A DNA stretch of 48,801 nt from Pseudomonadota bacterium. GTDB lineage: Bacteria; Pseudomonadota; Gammaproteobacteria; Xanthomonadales; Xanthomonadaceae. Every line of letters starts with the position of its first letter. Position 1 is the stretch's first letter. This document shows, piece by piece, positions 9,313 to 18,031 of the stretch. The translations under genes were made by a program, and so were the position numbers. The notes beneath the pieces were generated by a model. The model was not told the origin of the DNA, searched no databases, and was given only the letters and a program-made list of their open reading frames with translations. Location: the NCBI GenBank assembly GCA_023388355.1, contig JAEWGI010000058.1, positions 1-48,801 of the forward strand, written 5' to 3'.

Positions 9313-10413
9313 ATGTCCGACCTCTTCCTCGGCCTGATCTCGGGCACCAGCGCCGACGGCATCGACACCGCCCTGGTCGACTTCGCCGACGGCCACGCGC
9401 ACCTGCGTTTCGGCCGCACCTACCCCTGGGAGCCGGACCTGCGCGCGCAGCTGGTCGCGCTCGGACAGCAGGGCGCGGCGTTGTCGCTGGACGCGATCGC
9501 CGAACTCGACGTGCGCATCGGCCGCGCCTTCGCCGCCGCCGCGACGCAGGCCCTGGCCGACAGCGGCACGCCGGCCACGGCGGTACGCGCGATCGGCTCG
9601 CACGGCCAGACCCTGCGCCACCGGCCCCGGGGGCCGTACCCGTACACCCTGCAGCTGGGCGATCCCTCGACGCTGGCCGAGCGCACCGGGATCACCGTGG
9701 TGGCCGACCTGCGCCGCCGCGACGTCGCCGCCGGCGGCCACGGCGCGCCGCTGCTGCCGGGCCTGCACTTCGCCCTGCTGCACGCGCCCGACGAGGATCG
9801 CGCGGTGCTCAACCTCGGCGGCATCGCCAACCTCACCCTGCTGCCCGTGCGCGGCCCGGTGCGCGGCTTCGACACCGGGCCGGCCAATGCGCTGATGGAC
9901 GCCTGGTGCCTGCGCCACCTTGGCCACGACTACGACCGCGGTGGCGCCTTCGCCGCGCGCGGGCGCATCGATCAGGCCCTGCTGGCGCGCCTGCGCGACG
10001 ACGACTGGTTCGACCTGCCGCCGCCCAGGTCCACCGGCCGCGACCACTTCCACCTCGGCTGGGTCGAGGCGCGGCTGCGCGGCGACGAGGCCCCGGCCGA
10101 CGTCCAGGCCACGCTGACCGCCCTGACCGCCGGCACCGTGGCCGACGCCCTGCTGGCGACCCAGCCCGCCACCCGCCGCGTGATCGCCTGCGGCGGCGGC
10201 GTGCACAACCCGGTGCTGATGGCGGCGCTGGCCGCCGCGCTGCCCGGTGCGCAGGTGGAATCCTCGGCCGCGCACGGCGTCGATCCCGACCACGTCGAGG
10301 CGATGGGTTTTGCCTGGCTGGCGCGGCAGACCCTGCTCGGCCTGCCGGGCAACCTGCCGGAGGTGACCGGCGCCGCCGGCCCGCGCGTGCTCGGCGGGAT
10401 CTATCCGGCCTGA
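9313..10413 (+). CDS. anmK: Anhydro-N-acetylmuramic acid kinase
   Basis: AnmK phosphorylates 1,6-anhydroMurNAc to MurNAc-6-phosphate in the cytoplasmic recycling of peptidoglycan. The 366 residues match the family length. Motifs are the N-terminal phosphate loop [18 protein letters not shown] (the usual residue after GTS is Met or Leu, here Ala), [65 protein letters not shown] and [11 protein letters not shown]. It converges with the next gene, stops six bases apart. With AmpG (import) and the murein hydrolases in the window it belongs to the same recycling theme. Confidence 0.95.
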   Translation: MSDLFLGLISGTSADGIDTALVDFADGHAHLRFGRTYPWEPDLRAQLVALGQQGAALSLDAIAELDVRIGRAFAAAATQALADSGTPATAVRAIGSHGQTLRHRPRGPYPYTLQLGDPSTLAERTGITVVADLRRRDVAAGGHGAPLLPGLHFALLHAPDEDRAVLNLGGIANLTLLPVRGPVRGFDTGPANALMDAWCLRHLGHDYDRGGAFAARGRIDQALLARLRDDDWFDLPPPRSTGRDHFHLGWVEARLRGDEAPADVQATLTALTAGTVADALLATQPATRRVIACGGGVHNPVLMAALAAALPGAQVESSAAHGVDPDHVEAMGFAWLARQTLLGLPGNLPEVTGAAGPRVLGGIYPA

Positions 10414-10419
10414 GGCGCG

Positions 10420-11517
10420 CTACTCGCGCACCAGCGGCCGCACGACCTCGAGCAGCGCGACCAGCGTCTTGCCGGGCTCTTCCCACGGCACCATGTGCGC
10501 CGAGCGTTCGAACCACACCCCGCGCTTGAACGGCGCCTCGACCGCGTCCAGCCAGTCGGCGGTCGGCTGCGAGGGCGTGGTGTAGTCGTGGCGGCCCATG
10601 AACATCACCACCGGGATCGGGAATTCACGCACCTCGCTGAAGTCCACCCGCACGTATTCGTCGAGCAGCCGCCCGAGGGTGAACAGGCTGCCGGCATTGA
10701 GCGCGGCGCGGTCGTCGGCGTCGTAGTCGGGCGACAGCCGCGCGGCGCCGAAGAACCACAGGTTGGTGGCGTCGCGATGCGCGGCCATGCCGCCGTAATG
10801 CTGCGGCCACTTGCGCGCGGCGACGATGCGCTCGCGGGTCAGCGGCGCGGTGCCGGGATACGGCAGCAGCGCCTCGATCTCGCGCACCGCCTCCGCGTCC
10901 CCGCGACGCTTCGCTTCGGCCAGCCCGTACTCGATGCTGATGCGCTCGTTCTCGCGCACGTCGATCACCTGGCCGATGCCGACGTAGGCATGGAACAGCT
11001 CGGGCCGCGCCAGCGCCGCGCGCATGGCCGGGATCGTGCCCCAGCTGTGCGCCATCAGCACCAGCTTGCGCGTGCCGAGCTTCGCGCGCAGGTGTTCGGC
11101 GATGGCGACCAGGTCCTCGACATAGGTCTGGATGCGGATCGTGTCGCCGACCGCGTCGGAATGGTCCTCGCGCCAGGTCTTGCCGGCGCCGCGCTGGTCG
11201 TAGTTGACCATCGTGAAGTATTCCTCCAGCGGGCGCTGGAACTGCCACAGGCTGGGCATGGTCGGCGTGGCCGGGCCACCGTGGACGAACAGGATCACCG
11301 GATTGGCGCGGTCCTGGCCGCGCACGCTGATCCAGTGGTCGACGCCGTTGATGCGCTCGCGGTAGGTCTCCTGCACCCCGTCCGGGCCGGGGATGCGCAT
11401 CAGGTCGGCCACCACCGCGCGGGCGCGCGCCGCGTCGTCGGCGGGCGGCGCCTGCGCGCAGGCCGGCGCGGCGTGGATGCAGCTCAGCAGCAGGGCGATC
11501 GCGATGCGGTGGATCAT
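10420..11517 (-). CDS. Secreted alpha/beta hydrolase, proline iminopeptidase-like (S33)
   Basis: The protein has 365 residues and a signal peptide (MIHRIAIALLLSCIHAAPACA). The core begins with VILFVHGGPATPTMPS, the HGGP oxyanion motif of S33 peptidases. YDQRGAGKT follows and then the nucleophile elbow AHSWG, with serine between His and Trp. A late Asp (MGRHDYTTP) and His (ERSAHMVPWEEP) complete the triad. This is the proline iminopeptidase/prolyl aminopeptidase-like group, but the substrate is not certain. The ATG at 11517 was taken because it gives a normal signal peptide; upstream sequence is a palindromic repeat. Confidence 0.88.
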   Translation of the reverse strand: MIHRIAIALLLSCIHAAPACAQAPPADDAARARAVVADLMRIPGPDGVQETYRERINGVDHWISVRGQDRANPVILFVHGGPATPTMPSLWQFQRPLEEYFTMVNYDQRGAGKTWREDHSDAVGDTIRIQTYVEDLVAIAEHLRAKLGTRKLVLMAHSWGTIPAMRAALARPELFHAYVGIGQVIDVRENERISIEYGLAEAKRRGDAEAVREIEALLPYPGTAPLTRERIVAARKWPQHYGGMAAHRDATNLWFFGAARLSPDYDADDRAALNAGSLFTLGRLLDEYVRVDFSEVREFPIPVVMFMGRHDYTTPSQPTADWLDAVEAPFKRGVWFERSAHMVPWEEPGKTLVALLEVVRPLVRE

Positions 11518-11591
11518 GCGGGTGTCCGCGGGGAGTCCTGCATCAAGATGCAGCCCGGACCGCGATGGTTGCAACCGTCGCGTACCGCGGA

Positions 11592-11659
11592 GCGGTTCCA
11601 GCCGCGATGGATGTCGCAGCTGGAGTGACGCCGTGACGCACGATCGCGGCTGGAGCCGC
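11592..11659 (+). repeat. REP-type inverted pair
   Basis: The 17-base arms GCGGTTCCAGCCGCGAT (11592-11608) and ATCGCGGCTGGAGCCGC (11643-11659) are inverted with one mismatch and 34 bases between. The same family occurs at 32591-32662. They resemble paired REP/BIME units in intergenic DNA. Confidence 0.7.
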
Positions 11660-11680
11660 GCCTGCAGGCGGCCCTTGCGA

Positions 11681-13024
11681 TCAGTCGATCGCGCGCATCG
11701 CCCTGGCGTGCCGGGAGACGATCTCCAGCGTCGTCGTATCGCTGTCGAACAGCGAGAACAGGCCCTGCGCCTCCTGCGGCGGGTCGCCGGTGAACGGGTC
11801 GCCGGCCTTCCACATCCAGTCGGCGCTGGTGGTGCGCCCGCGCCCGCCCCAGGCCCAGAAGTTGGAGCCGGCAATCGCGTCGCCGGCCTGCGCGCGCTCG
11901 AGCAGGCGATCGAAGACCGCTGCATAGAAGCGGTCGCGCGCGGTCACGCCGGAGGCCGGATCGTAGGAGCCGCCGTCGCGGTTGAGCCCGAACTCCGACA
12001 GCACGATCGGCATGCCCAGCTTGCCGGCGATGTCGATGTGGCGGTCGATGTACGCCAGCGACAGCTCGAGGCCCGAGTCGAGGCGCGCGCCGGGGTCGGC
12101 GTGGTCGACCCAGCTCCAGTTCGACGGCCACAGGTGGAAGGTCAGGTAGTCCACGTTGGGCGTGGCGTGGGAGATGATGAACAGGTCGTCGTCGCGCAGC
12201 GAGCCCCAGGCGCCCTCGCTGCCGGTGCTGACCAGCTGCTTCGGCGCAAGCCCGCGGATGTAGCCCGCGGTGTCGTGCACCCACTGCCGGTAGCCGGCGA
12301 AGTTGGCCGCGCCGCGCGCGTCGCTGCCCGGGCGCGGCTCGTTCGCCAGCTGCCAGGACATCACCGTCGGGTCGTCGACATAGCGCCGGCCGTTGACGCT
12401 GTTGGTGCGGCCGATGACGGTGCGGATCGCGTCGCGGTACAGGGCCTGCGCCCCGGGGATCGCATAGAAGCGCGCCGAGTAGTCCATGAACGCGTTCCAG
12501 TCGCCGGTGCGGTCGGGATCGGACAGCGGCTCGCCGGTGAACCAGGACACGTACTGCGACATGCCGCCCGACCACTGCCAGAAATTGTTCAGGTACAGCA
12601 CCGCCTTCATGTCCCGCTTGCCCATCTCGTCGAGCAGCACGTCCAGGCCCTGCAGCAGGCGCTGGTCGTACTCGCCCGGCGCGGTCATGATCGCCGGGCG
12701 CACGCCGCGCCGGAAACCGCTGGCCTCGGACATGGCCAGCACCCGCAGGTTGTCGATGCCGGCGGCCTGGAGCTGGTCGAGTTCGGCGCGCAGGCGCTCG
12801 CGGTTGCCCACGCCGTCCTCCGCGCCCAGGTAGGCGCCGTACCAGAAGTTGGCGCCGGCGAAGCGGTAGGGCTTGCCGTCGAGCACGAAGCGGGTGCCCT
12901 CCACGCGCACGAAGCCGTCGCCGTCGGCCGCCGGCGCCAGCGCCAGCGCCGGCAGGCACAGCAGGCCCAGCAGCAGGCCGCGCAGCACCATCGCCGCACG
13001 CTTTCCGATCGCATTCCCGGTCAC
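11681..13024 (-). CDS. Secreted glycoside hydrolase family 5 enzyme (mannanase-like)
   Basis: The protein has 447 residues from the GTG at 13024. That start follows a strong GGGAGGAAGGCA ribosome site and gives a signal peptide with a KR n-region; an in-frame ATG at 12991 is the alternative (436 residues). The mature part opens with GTRFVLDGKPYRFAGANFWY, typical of endo-beta-mannanases of GH5. The acid/base Glu229 is in QLANEPR and the nucleophile Glu344 in VLSEFGLN, with an HLWPSNWSW aromatic patch between. Beta-1,4-mannan is the most likely substrate but related GH5 specificities are possible. A LacI-type palindrome lies 69 bases upstream. Confidence 0.88.
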   Translation of the reverse strand: MTGNAIGKRAAMVLRGLLLGLLCLPALALAPAADGDGFVRVEGTRFVLDGKPYRFAGANFWYGAYLGAEDGVGNRERLRAELDQLQAAGIDNLRVLAMSEASGFRRGVRPAIMTAPGEYDQRLLQGLDVLLDEMGKRDMKAVLYLNNFWQWSGGMSQYVSWFTGEPLSDPDRTGDWNAFMDYSARFYAIPGAQALYRDAIRTVIGRTNSVNGRRYVDDPTVMSWQLANEPRPGSDARGAANFAGYRQWVHDTAGYIRGLAPKQLVSTGSEGAWGSLRDDDLFIISHATPNVDYLTFHLWPSNWSWVDHADPGARLDSGLELSLAYIDRHIDIAGKLGMPIVLSEFGLNRDGGSYDPASGVTARDRFYAAVFDRLLERAQAGDAIAGSNFWAWGGRGRTTSADWMWKAGDPFTGDPPQEAQGLFSLFDSDTTTLEIVSRHARAMRAID

Positions 13025-13092
13025 TGCCTTCCTCCCGCGGCCGTGGTGATGGCTGGAGCCGCCGGCCCGGACGGCCTCCCGCGGCGCGGCAT

Positions 13093-13108
13093 GTGGTAAC
13101 GATACCAC
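13093..13108. promoter_or_regulatory. LacI-family-type operator palindrome upstream of the GH5 gene
   Basis: GTGGTA-ACGA-TACCAC fits the TGGTAnCGnTACCA pattern, with a central CG, bound by many LacI-family sugar regulators. It lies between the GH5 start and the end of the upstream gene. No LacI-type regulator is encoded in the window. Confidence 0.5.
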
Positions 13109-13143
13109 GGGCCGCATGCGGTTCCGGGCCGCCGACGGGCGGG

Positions 13144-13407
13144 TCAGTCCCCTGCCGGTTTCGGCACGCGCCCGATCGAGGCATAGCCCGGAACGCTGGG
13201 CACCTCTTCGAGCGCGGCAATCGCCGCCTGCAGTGCGTCGGCCTCGCTGGTGTCCAGGCGCACCGAGCCGTCGCCCTCGTAGACGTGCAGGCCCTGTTCG
13301 AGCAGGTACTGCATCGCGTGCGCGAGGGTCCAGTTGCGCGCCTGCGCCACGCGCCTGATCCGGTCGATCAGGACAGGGTCCGCGTCGCGCAGCACGATGT
13401 CGGTCAT
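13144..13407 (-). CDS. Small hypothetical protein coupled to ampG
   Basis: The protein has 87 residues, MTDIVLRDADPVLIDRIRRV and onward. The first 45 residues (…RIRRVAQARNWTLAHAMQYLLEQGLHVYEG) have the beta-helix-helix look of ribbon-helix-helix DNA-binding proteins, but I cannot assign a family. The acidic C-terminal half (SEADALQAAIAALEEVPSVPGYASIG) resembles short antitoxin-like or regulatory tails. Its ATG overlaps the ampG stop by four bases (ATGA), making it the third gene of the xthA-ampG operon. No toxin gene is adjacent. Confidence 0.7.
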   Translation of the reverse strand: MTDIVLRDADPVLIDRIRRVAQARNWTLAHAMQYLLEQGLHVYEGDGSVRLDTSEADALQAAIAALEEVPSVPGYASIGRVPKPAGD

Positions 13408-14723
13408 GTCGCCTCCCCGGGCGATGGCCTGGCCGTTTCACGGATCCGGCCCCACAGCCATGCCAGCAGCAGCAGGGTCGGGACCACGGTCAGGGCGCTG
13501 AGTACGAAGAAGGTACTGTAGGACGTGGCTTCGACGATATAGCCCGAGACGCCGCCGACGAACTTGCCCGGCAGATTGGCCAGCGACACCAGCAGCGCGA
13601 ACTGGGTGGCCGTGAAGGCGCGGTCGGTCAGCGAGGACATGAACGCGATCAGGACCACGCCGGCAAAGCCCTGGAACAGGTTGTCGGCGGTGACCGCGGC
13701 ATAGAACGCCCAGATCTGCGAGGGGTTCTGGGCCATCAGCAGGAACGCCAGGTTCGACAGCGCCACGCCCAGGGTGGCCACGAACAGCATCCGCCGGAAG
13801 CCGAACGCGGCCACCGCCACCCCGCCCAGGAACGCACCGGCGATGCCGGTCCAGATGCCGTAGAGCTTGGACACGGTGGCGATGTCGGCCTTGGTGTAGC
13901 CCGAGTCGAGGTAGAACGGCCCGGCCATCACCCCGATCACCTGGTCGGGAAACTTGAACAGGCCCACGAACAGCAGCAGCACCGCGCCCAGGAGCACGCC
14001 GTTGTTGCGGAAGTAGCTGGCGAACGGCTGCCAGAACGCGCCAATGAAATCGATCCGGCGCTCGACCGTGGTTTCCGGCCGCGCCGGCTCGCGGGCGACC
14101 AGGGTGGTCGCGATCGGCACCAGCATCAGCGCGGCCATCGCCGTGTAGGCCCAGCGCCAGCCCTGGTACTCGGCCAGGTACAGCGCCCCGGCGCCACCGA
14201 GGATCAGGCCGAAGCGGTAGCCCAGGGTGTAGGTGGCCGCGAGCGCGGCCTGGGCGCTGGCCGGGGCGATCTCGATCCGGTAGGCATCGACCACCGAATC
14301 CTGGGTGGCGCCGGCGAACGAACCCACCAGTACCCACGTCACAAGGGCGGTGACGCCGAGTTCGGGCCGGGTCAGGGCCAGCGCGAACAGGCTCACCGCC
14401 ACCAGCACCTGGGCGAACAGCAGCCACGAGCGGCGGCGGCCGAGGAAGGCGGTGAGCGGGAAGGCGTAGCGGTCGATCAGCGGCGCCCACAGGAACTTGA
14501 GCAGGTAGAAGAAGCTGGCCAGGCTGATCAGGCCGATGCTGCCCAGGTCCAGGCCCACGTCGCGCAGGCGCGTGGACAGGGTCATCGAGGCGATCAGCAG
14601 GAACGGCAGGCCCGAACCGAAGCCCAGCACCAGCATGGTGAACGCCGAGGGCGTGGCGAAGGCGCGGCGGATCCCCGCCCAGCCCTTGTAGGACGGTGCG
14701 GCGGTGCTGCCGGCAGCACTCAC
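13404..14723 (-). CDS. ampG: AmpG-type muropeptide permease (MFS)
   Basis: It is predicted to import GlcNAc-1,6-anhydroMurNAc(-peptides) from the periplasm by proton symport. The 439 residues carry about 12 hydrophobic segments. AmpG-like blocks are LVLGFGSGLPFLLIASMTL near the N-terminus, LLKFLWAPLIDRY, GRRRSWLL and SFAGATQDSVVDAYRIE. The GTG start at 14723 overlaps the xthA stop (GTGA), which fixes the reading start without any ATG; the first transmembrane segment follows about 30 residues later. Its stop overlaps the next small gene. Some AmpG-like MFS proteins carry other cargo, so the name rests on sequence resemblance plus the anmK context. Confidence 0.88.
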   Translation of the reverse strand: MSAAGSTAAPSYKGWAGIRRAFATPSAFTMLVLGFGSGLPFLLIASMTLSTRLRDVGLDLGSIGLISLASFFYLLKFLWAPLIDRYAFPLTAFLGRRRSWLLFAQVLVAVSLFALALTRPELGVTALVTWVLVGSFAGATQDSVVDAYRIEIAPASAQAALAATYTLGYRFGLILGGAGALYLAEYQGWRWAYTAMAALMLVPIATTLVAREPARPETTVERRIDFIGAFWQPFASYFRNNGVLLGAVLLLFVGLFKFPDQVIGVMAGPFYLDSGYTKADIATVSKLYGIWTGIAGAFLGGVAVAAFGFRRMLFVATLGVALSNLAFLLMAQNPSQIWAFYAAVTADNLFQGFAGVVLIAFMSSLTDRAFTATQFALLVSLANLPGKFVGGVSGYIVEATSYSTFFVLSALTVVPTLLLLAWLWGRIRETARPSPGEAT

Positions 14724-15520
14724 GTGGCGTAGTCCACAACGAAGGGCGCGTGGTCGGAGAAGCGTGGCTCGCGCTCCACGAAACAGCCGCTGATCGTCCC
14801 GGCGATGCCCGGCGTGGCCAGCTGGTAGTCGATGCGCCAGCCCACGTTGTTGGCGCGCGCGGCGCCGCGGTTGCTCCACCAGGTGTATTCGACCGCGTCG
14901 GGTTTGGCGACGCGGAAGCTGTCCTTCCAGCCGCGTGCCGGCGGCTCGACCAGGCCGTCGCCGTGCGCGTCGGCGATCATGCCGTTGAGCCAGGCGCGCT
15001 CGGCCGGCAGGCAGCCGGAGTTCTTCTGGTTGCTCGACCAGTTCCTGATGTCGTTCTTCGCGCGGACGATGTTCCAGTCGCCGCACAGCACGTACTCGCG
15101 GCCGCTGGCCAGCCACTCGTCCATGATCGGCCCGAGCCAGTCCATCACCTCGAACTTGAAGCCCTGGCGCAGCTCGCCGGACGAGCCGGACGGTATGTAG
15201 AACGACACCACGGACAGGTTGCCGTAGCGCGCCTCGATGTAGCGGCCCTCGTCGTCGAACGGCGCCCAGCCCAGCGCGGTGCGCACCTCGTCGGGCTCGC
15301 GCCGGCTGTAGATCGCAACGCCGCTGTAGCCCTTCTTCGTCACCGCGTCGCGGTAGTGGCAGTGGCCCAGCGGGCGGAAGCAGGGGTCGGCCAGCTGGCT
15401 TTCCTGGGCCTTGGTTTCCTGCAGGCAGACGATGTCGGCCTGCTGGCCCTGCAGCCAGTCGAAGAAACCCTTGTTCGACGCGGAGCGGATGCCGTTGGCG
15501 TTGAAGCTGATGATGCGCAT
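14720..15520 (-). CDS. xth: Exodeoxyribonuclease III / AP endonuclease (Xth family)
   Basis: This DNA-repair nuclease acts on abasic sites and 3' ends. The 266 residues fit the ExoIII family. Motifs in order are FNANGIRSA (substrate Asn), CLQETKAQ (metal Glu), FYIPSGSSGE, GDWNIVRAKNDIRN (catalytic Asp-Asn), WWSNRGAARANNVGWRIDYQ and the terminal SDHAPFVVDYAT with the catalytic His. The ATG at 15520 immediately precedes the first strand RIISFNANG; longer in-frame readings add only Arg-rich noise. It is the first gene of the xth-ampG-small-gene operon. Confidence 0.94.
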   Translation of the reverse strand: MRIISFNANGIRSASNKGFFDWLQGQQADIVCLQETKAQESQLADPCFRPLGHCHYRDAVTKKGYSGVAIYSRREPDEVRTALGWAPFDDEGRYIEARYGNLSVVSFYIPSGSSGELRQGFKFEVMDWLGPIMDEWLASGREYVLCGDWNIVRAKNDIRNWSSNQKNSGCLPAERAWLNGMIADAHGDGLVEPPARGWKDSFRVAKPDAVEYTWWSNRGAARANNVGWRIDYQLATPGIAGTISGCFVEREPRFSDHAPFVVDYAT

Positions 15521-15610
15521 GCGGTGAACCGGAAAACGACGTCGCGCAAGCCTAGCTGAAATCCCCCGTCGACCGCTGCCGCGGCGGCCGGGCGCCACGC
15601 ACGGGCTTGT

Positions 15611-15961
15611 TCAGGCCTTGCGCACGAACTCCGATTTCAGCCCCATCTGGCCGATGCCCTCGATCCTGCAGTCGATGTCGTGGTCGCCGTCGACCAGGCG
15701 GATGTTGCGCACCCGGGTGCCGACCTTCACCACCGACGAGGAGCCCTTCACCTTCAGGTCCTTGACCACCACCACGGTGTCGCCGTCGGCCAGCGGGGTG
15801 CCGTTGGCGTCGCGCACCTGCGCCGCCGCCTCGGCCGCGGCCGCCTGTTCGGCCAGTTCGGCCGGCGACCACTCGTGCGCGCACTCCGGGCACACCAGCA
15901 GCGTGCCGTCCTCGTAGGTGTAGCTCGATCCGCATTGCGGGCAGGCGGGCAGGGCGGACAT
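15611..15961 (-). CDS. yjdM: Zinc-ribbon protein YjdM (PhnA-like)
   Basis: The protein has 116 residues. The N-terminal zinc ribbon has Cys7-x2-Cys10 and Cys24-x2-Cys27 (CPQC...CPEC). After an Ala-rich linker comes the conserved C-terminal domain ([20 protein letters not shown]...[18 protein letters not shown]). This is the family formerly called PhnA or 'alkylphosphonate utilization operon protein'; despite that name it has no proven role in phosphonate breakdown. It is a monocistronic gene lying between xth and the peroxidase gene. Confidence 0.93.
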   Translation of the reverse strand: MSALPACPQCGSSYTYEDGTLLVCPECAHEWSPAELAEQAAAAEAAAQVRDANGTPLADGDTVVVVKDLKVKGSSSVVKVGTRVRNIRLVDGDHDIDCRIEGIGQMGLKSEFVRKA

Positions 15962-16013
15962 CCCCGACTCCTTGGTTCAATGGAAACCCGGGATTGTCGC
16001 ACCCGCCGCGTCG

Positions 16014-17225
16014 CTATTCGGGCCGGGGCGTGTCCGCGGTGCTGGGCGGCAGGATCGGGTATTCCACCGTCGGCTGGCGCCCGGTCAGGGTGCGCAGGAA
16101 GGCGGCGATGGCGCCGGCCTCGTCCCCGTCGAGTTCGCGGCCCAGCTGCGCGCTGCCCATGATCGCCACCGCCTGCTCCAGGTCCCAGACCTGGCCGCTG
16201 TGGAAATAGGGCGCGGTCAGCGCGACGTTGCGCAGCGGCGCGGCGCGGAACACGTACTCGTCGCTGGCGGTGGCGGTGACCTCGAAGCGGCCCTTGTCGC
16301 CGACCGGCAGGATGTCGGCGCCGGGACGCTCGATCACGCCGAACGGGAAATAGGTCTGGCCGCCGAAGTTGCGCCCGTTGTGGCACGAGGCGCAGCCGCT
16401 GGAGACGAACAGCTCCAGGCCACGGCGCTCGTTTGCGTCCATCGCCGCGTCGTCGCCCAGCACCCAGCGGTCGAAGCGCGAGCCGGGCGTGACCAGGGTG
16501 GCCTCGAAGGCCTCCAGCGCCAGCGCCATGTTGTCGAAGCTGAGCGGGGACGCCTGGCCCGGGAAGGCCCTGCCGAAGCGCTGGACGTACTCGGGGATGC
16601 TTTCCAGCGTCCGCACCACCAGTTCAGGCGTGCTGTTCATCTCGACGCTGGCCTGCACCGGTCCCTTGGCCTGCTCGGCCAGGTCGGCGGCGCGGCCGTC
16701 CCAGAACTGGGCGGCGTTGAACACCGCGTTGAACACCGTGGGCGAGTTGCGCGGGCCGCGCTGCCAGCCGTGGCCGATCGAGACCTGCACGTTGTCGGCG
16801 CCGCCGGTGCCGATGCTGTGGCAGGTGTTGCAGGTGATCAGCTGGCTGCGCGACAGGCGCGGATCGAAGAACAGCATGTGGCCCAGTTCGACCTGCTCGC
16901 TCGACAGCGGCTGGCCGCGCAGTTGCTCCACGCGCTCGGGGATGGTGCCGAACAGGCTCGCGGCGGTGGCGCGCAGGGTGTCGCCCCCGGCGCCGGCGTC
17001 GACCGGGTCGGCGGCCGTGGCGGTCGGGGCGGTGCCGGGCACGCCGCCGGTCGGGACCGGCGCTTCCGGCGGGCGGGCGGCGGTGGTCGTGGGGGGCGCG
17101 GCGGCGGCGTCCGTGGCGGCGGCCGGAGCGTCGCCGGTGGCGGCGCGGTCGCGGTCGGCCTGTCCGCAGGCCACCAGCAGCAGGCTGGCCGCGATCGCCA
17201 GGCCGAGGCTGGTGGGGATGTGCAT
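16014..17225 (-). CDS. Di-heme cytochrome c peroxidase lipoprotein (Ccp/MauG family)
   Basis: The protein has 403 residues. A lipobox (LLLVAC, Cys20) is followed by an unusually long linker of about 60 residues made mostly of Ala, Pro, Thr and Gly. Two c-type heme sites follow: CNTCH (132-136) and CASCH (278-282). Between them are the family blocks LGHMLFFDPRLSRSQ, GPRNSPTVFNAVFN, AAQFWDGRA and DLAEQAKGPV. Such enzymes reduce hydrogen peroxide in the periplasm using electrons from small cytochromes. The ATG at 17225 follows GGAGAAGC. It is divergent from pyrE. Confidence 0.92.
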   Translation of the reverse strand: MHIPTSLGLAIAASLLLVACGQADRDRAATGDAPAAATDAAAAPPTTTAARPPEAPVPTGGVPGTAPTATAADPVDAGAGGDTLRATAASLFGTIPERVEQLRGQPLSSEQVELGHMLFFDPRLSRSQLITCNTCHSIGTGGADNVQVSIGHGWQRGPRNSPTVFNAVFNAAQFWDGRAADLAEQAKGPVQASVEMNSTPELVVRTLESIPEYVQRFGRAFPGQASPLSFDNMALALEAFEATLVTPGSRFDRWVLGDDAAMDANERRGLELFVSSGCASCHNGRNFGGQTYFPFGVIERPGADILPVGDKGRFEVTATASDEYVFRAAPLRNVALTAPYFHSGQVWDLEQAVAIMGSAQLGRELDGDEAGAIAAFLRTLTGRQPTVEYPILPPSTADTPRPE

Positions 17226-17346
17226 ATCGCTTCTCCGGCAGTGGCTACGGCCGACCATAGGCCAGTCGATGTCCCATCGGCGTTGATTCCGGTCAATGCC
17301 CGCCGGATTGCTACCATGGGCCTCCCACGGCCGTCCCGCACCCGCC

Positions 17347-18006
17347 ATGCCCGACCATCGCACCCGGTTCCTGCAACTCGCGCTGCAGGTCCAGGCCCTG
17401 GGCTTCGGCGAGTTCACGCTCAAGTCCGGTCGCCGCAGCCCCTACTTCTTCAACGCCGGCCGCTTCGATTCGGGCGCAGCGCTGGCCGGACTCGCCGGCT
17501 GCTATGCCGATGCGCTCGACGCATCGCAGCTGGACTTCGACCTGCTGTTCGGCCCGGCCTACAAGGGCATCCCGCTGGCCACCGCGCTGGCCTGCGAATA
17601 CGCGCGCCGTGGCCGCGACCTGCCGCTGGCGTTCAACCGCAAGGAGGCCAAGGCGCACGGCGAGGGCGGCAGCCTGATCGGCGCCTCGCTGGACGGGCGC
17701 CGGGTGCTGATCGTCGACGACGTGATCACCGCCGGCACCGCGATCCGCGAGGCGCTGGCCATCATCCGCGGCGCGGGTGGCACCCCGGCCGGGATCGTGA
17801 TCGCGCTCGATCGCCAGGAAATCGCCGCCGAAGGCCAGTCGCGGTCGGCCGCGCAGGCGGTCGCCGAAGAGGCCGGGATCGCAGTGGTCGCGGTCGCCAC
17901 GCTGCACGATCTGCTGGCATTTGCCGACCAAAGCGCGGAGCTTGCTGACGAACGCTCGCGTCTGCAGGCCTATCGGGCGCAATATGGCGTGCATGACATC
18001 CACTGA
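17347..18006 (+). CDS. pyrE: Orotate phosphoribosyltransferase
   Basis: It makes orotidine monophosphate from orotate and PRPP in pyrimidine synthesis. The protein has 219 residues. It shows FGEFTLKSGRRSPYFFNAG at the N-terminus, the active-site loop FNRKEAKAHGEGGSLIG and the PRPP motif VLIVDDVITAGTA. The ATG at 17347 gives the standard family start (DHRTRFLQLALQVQALGFGE); a possible -10 box TACCAT is at 17312-17317. A secreted protein gene begins 25 bases after its stop and may be co-transcribed. Confidence 0.95.
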   Translation: MPDHRTRFLQLALQVQALGFGEFTLKSGRRSPYFFNAGRFDSGAALAGLAGCYADALDASQLDFDLLFGPAYKGIPLATALACEYARRGRDLPLAFNRKEAKAHGEGGSLIGASLDGRRVLIVDDVITAGTAIREALAIIRGAGGTPAGIVIALDRQEIAAEGQSRSAAQAVAEEAGIAVVAVATLHDLLAFADQSAELADERSRLQAYRAQYGVHDIH

Positions 18007-18031
18007 TTCGAGCCGCGGGGGGCGGAATTCG

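Noticed and set aside
17283..17317. -35/-10 pair TTGATT and TACCAT for pyrE
   Set aside because: The spacer is 23 bases, too long for a sigma-70 promoter; only the -10-like box is kept as a remark.
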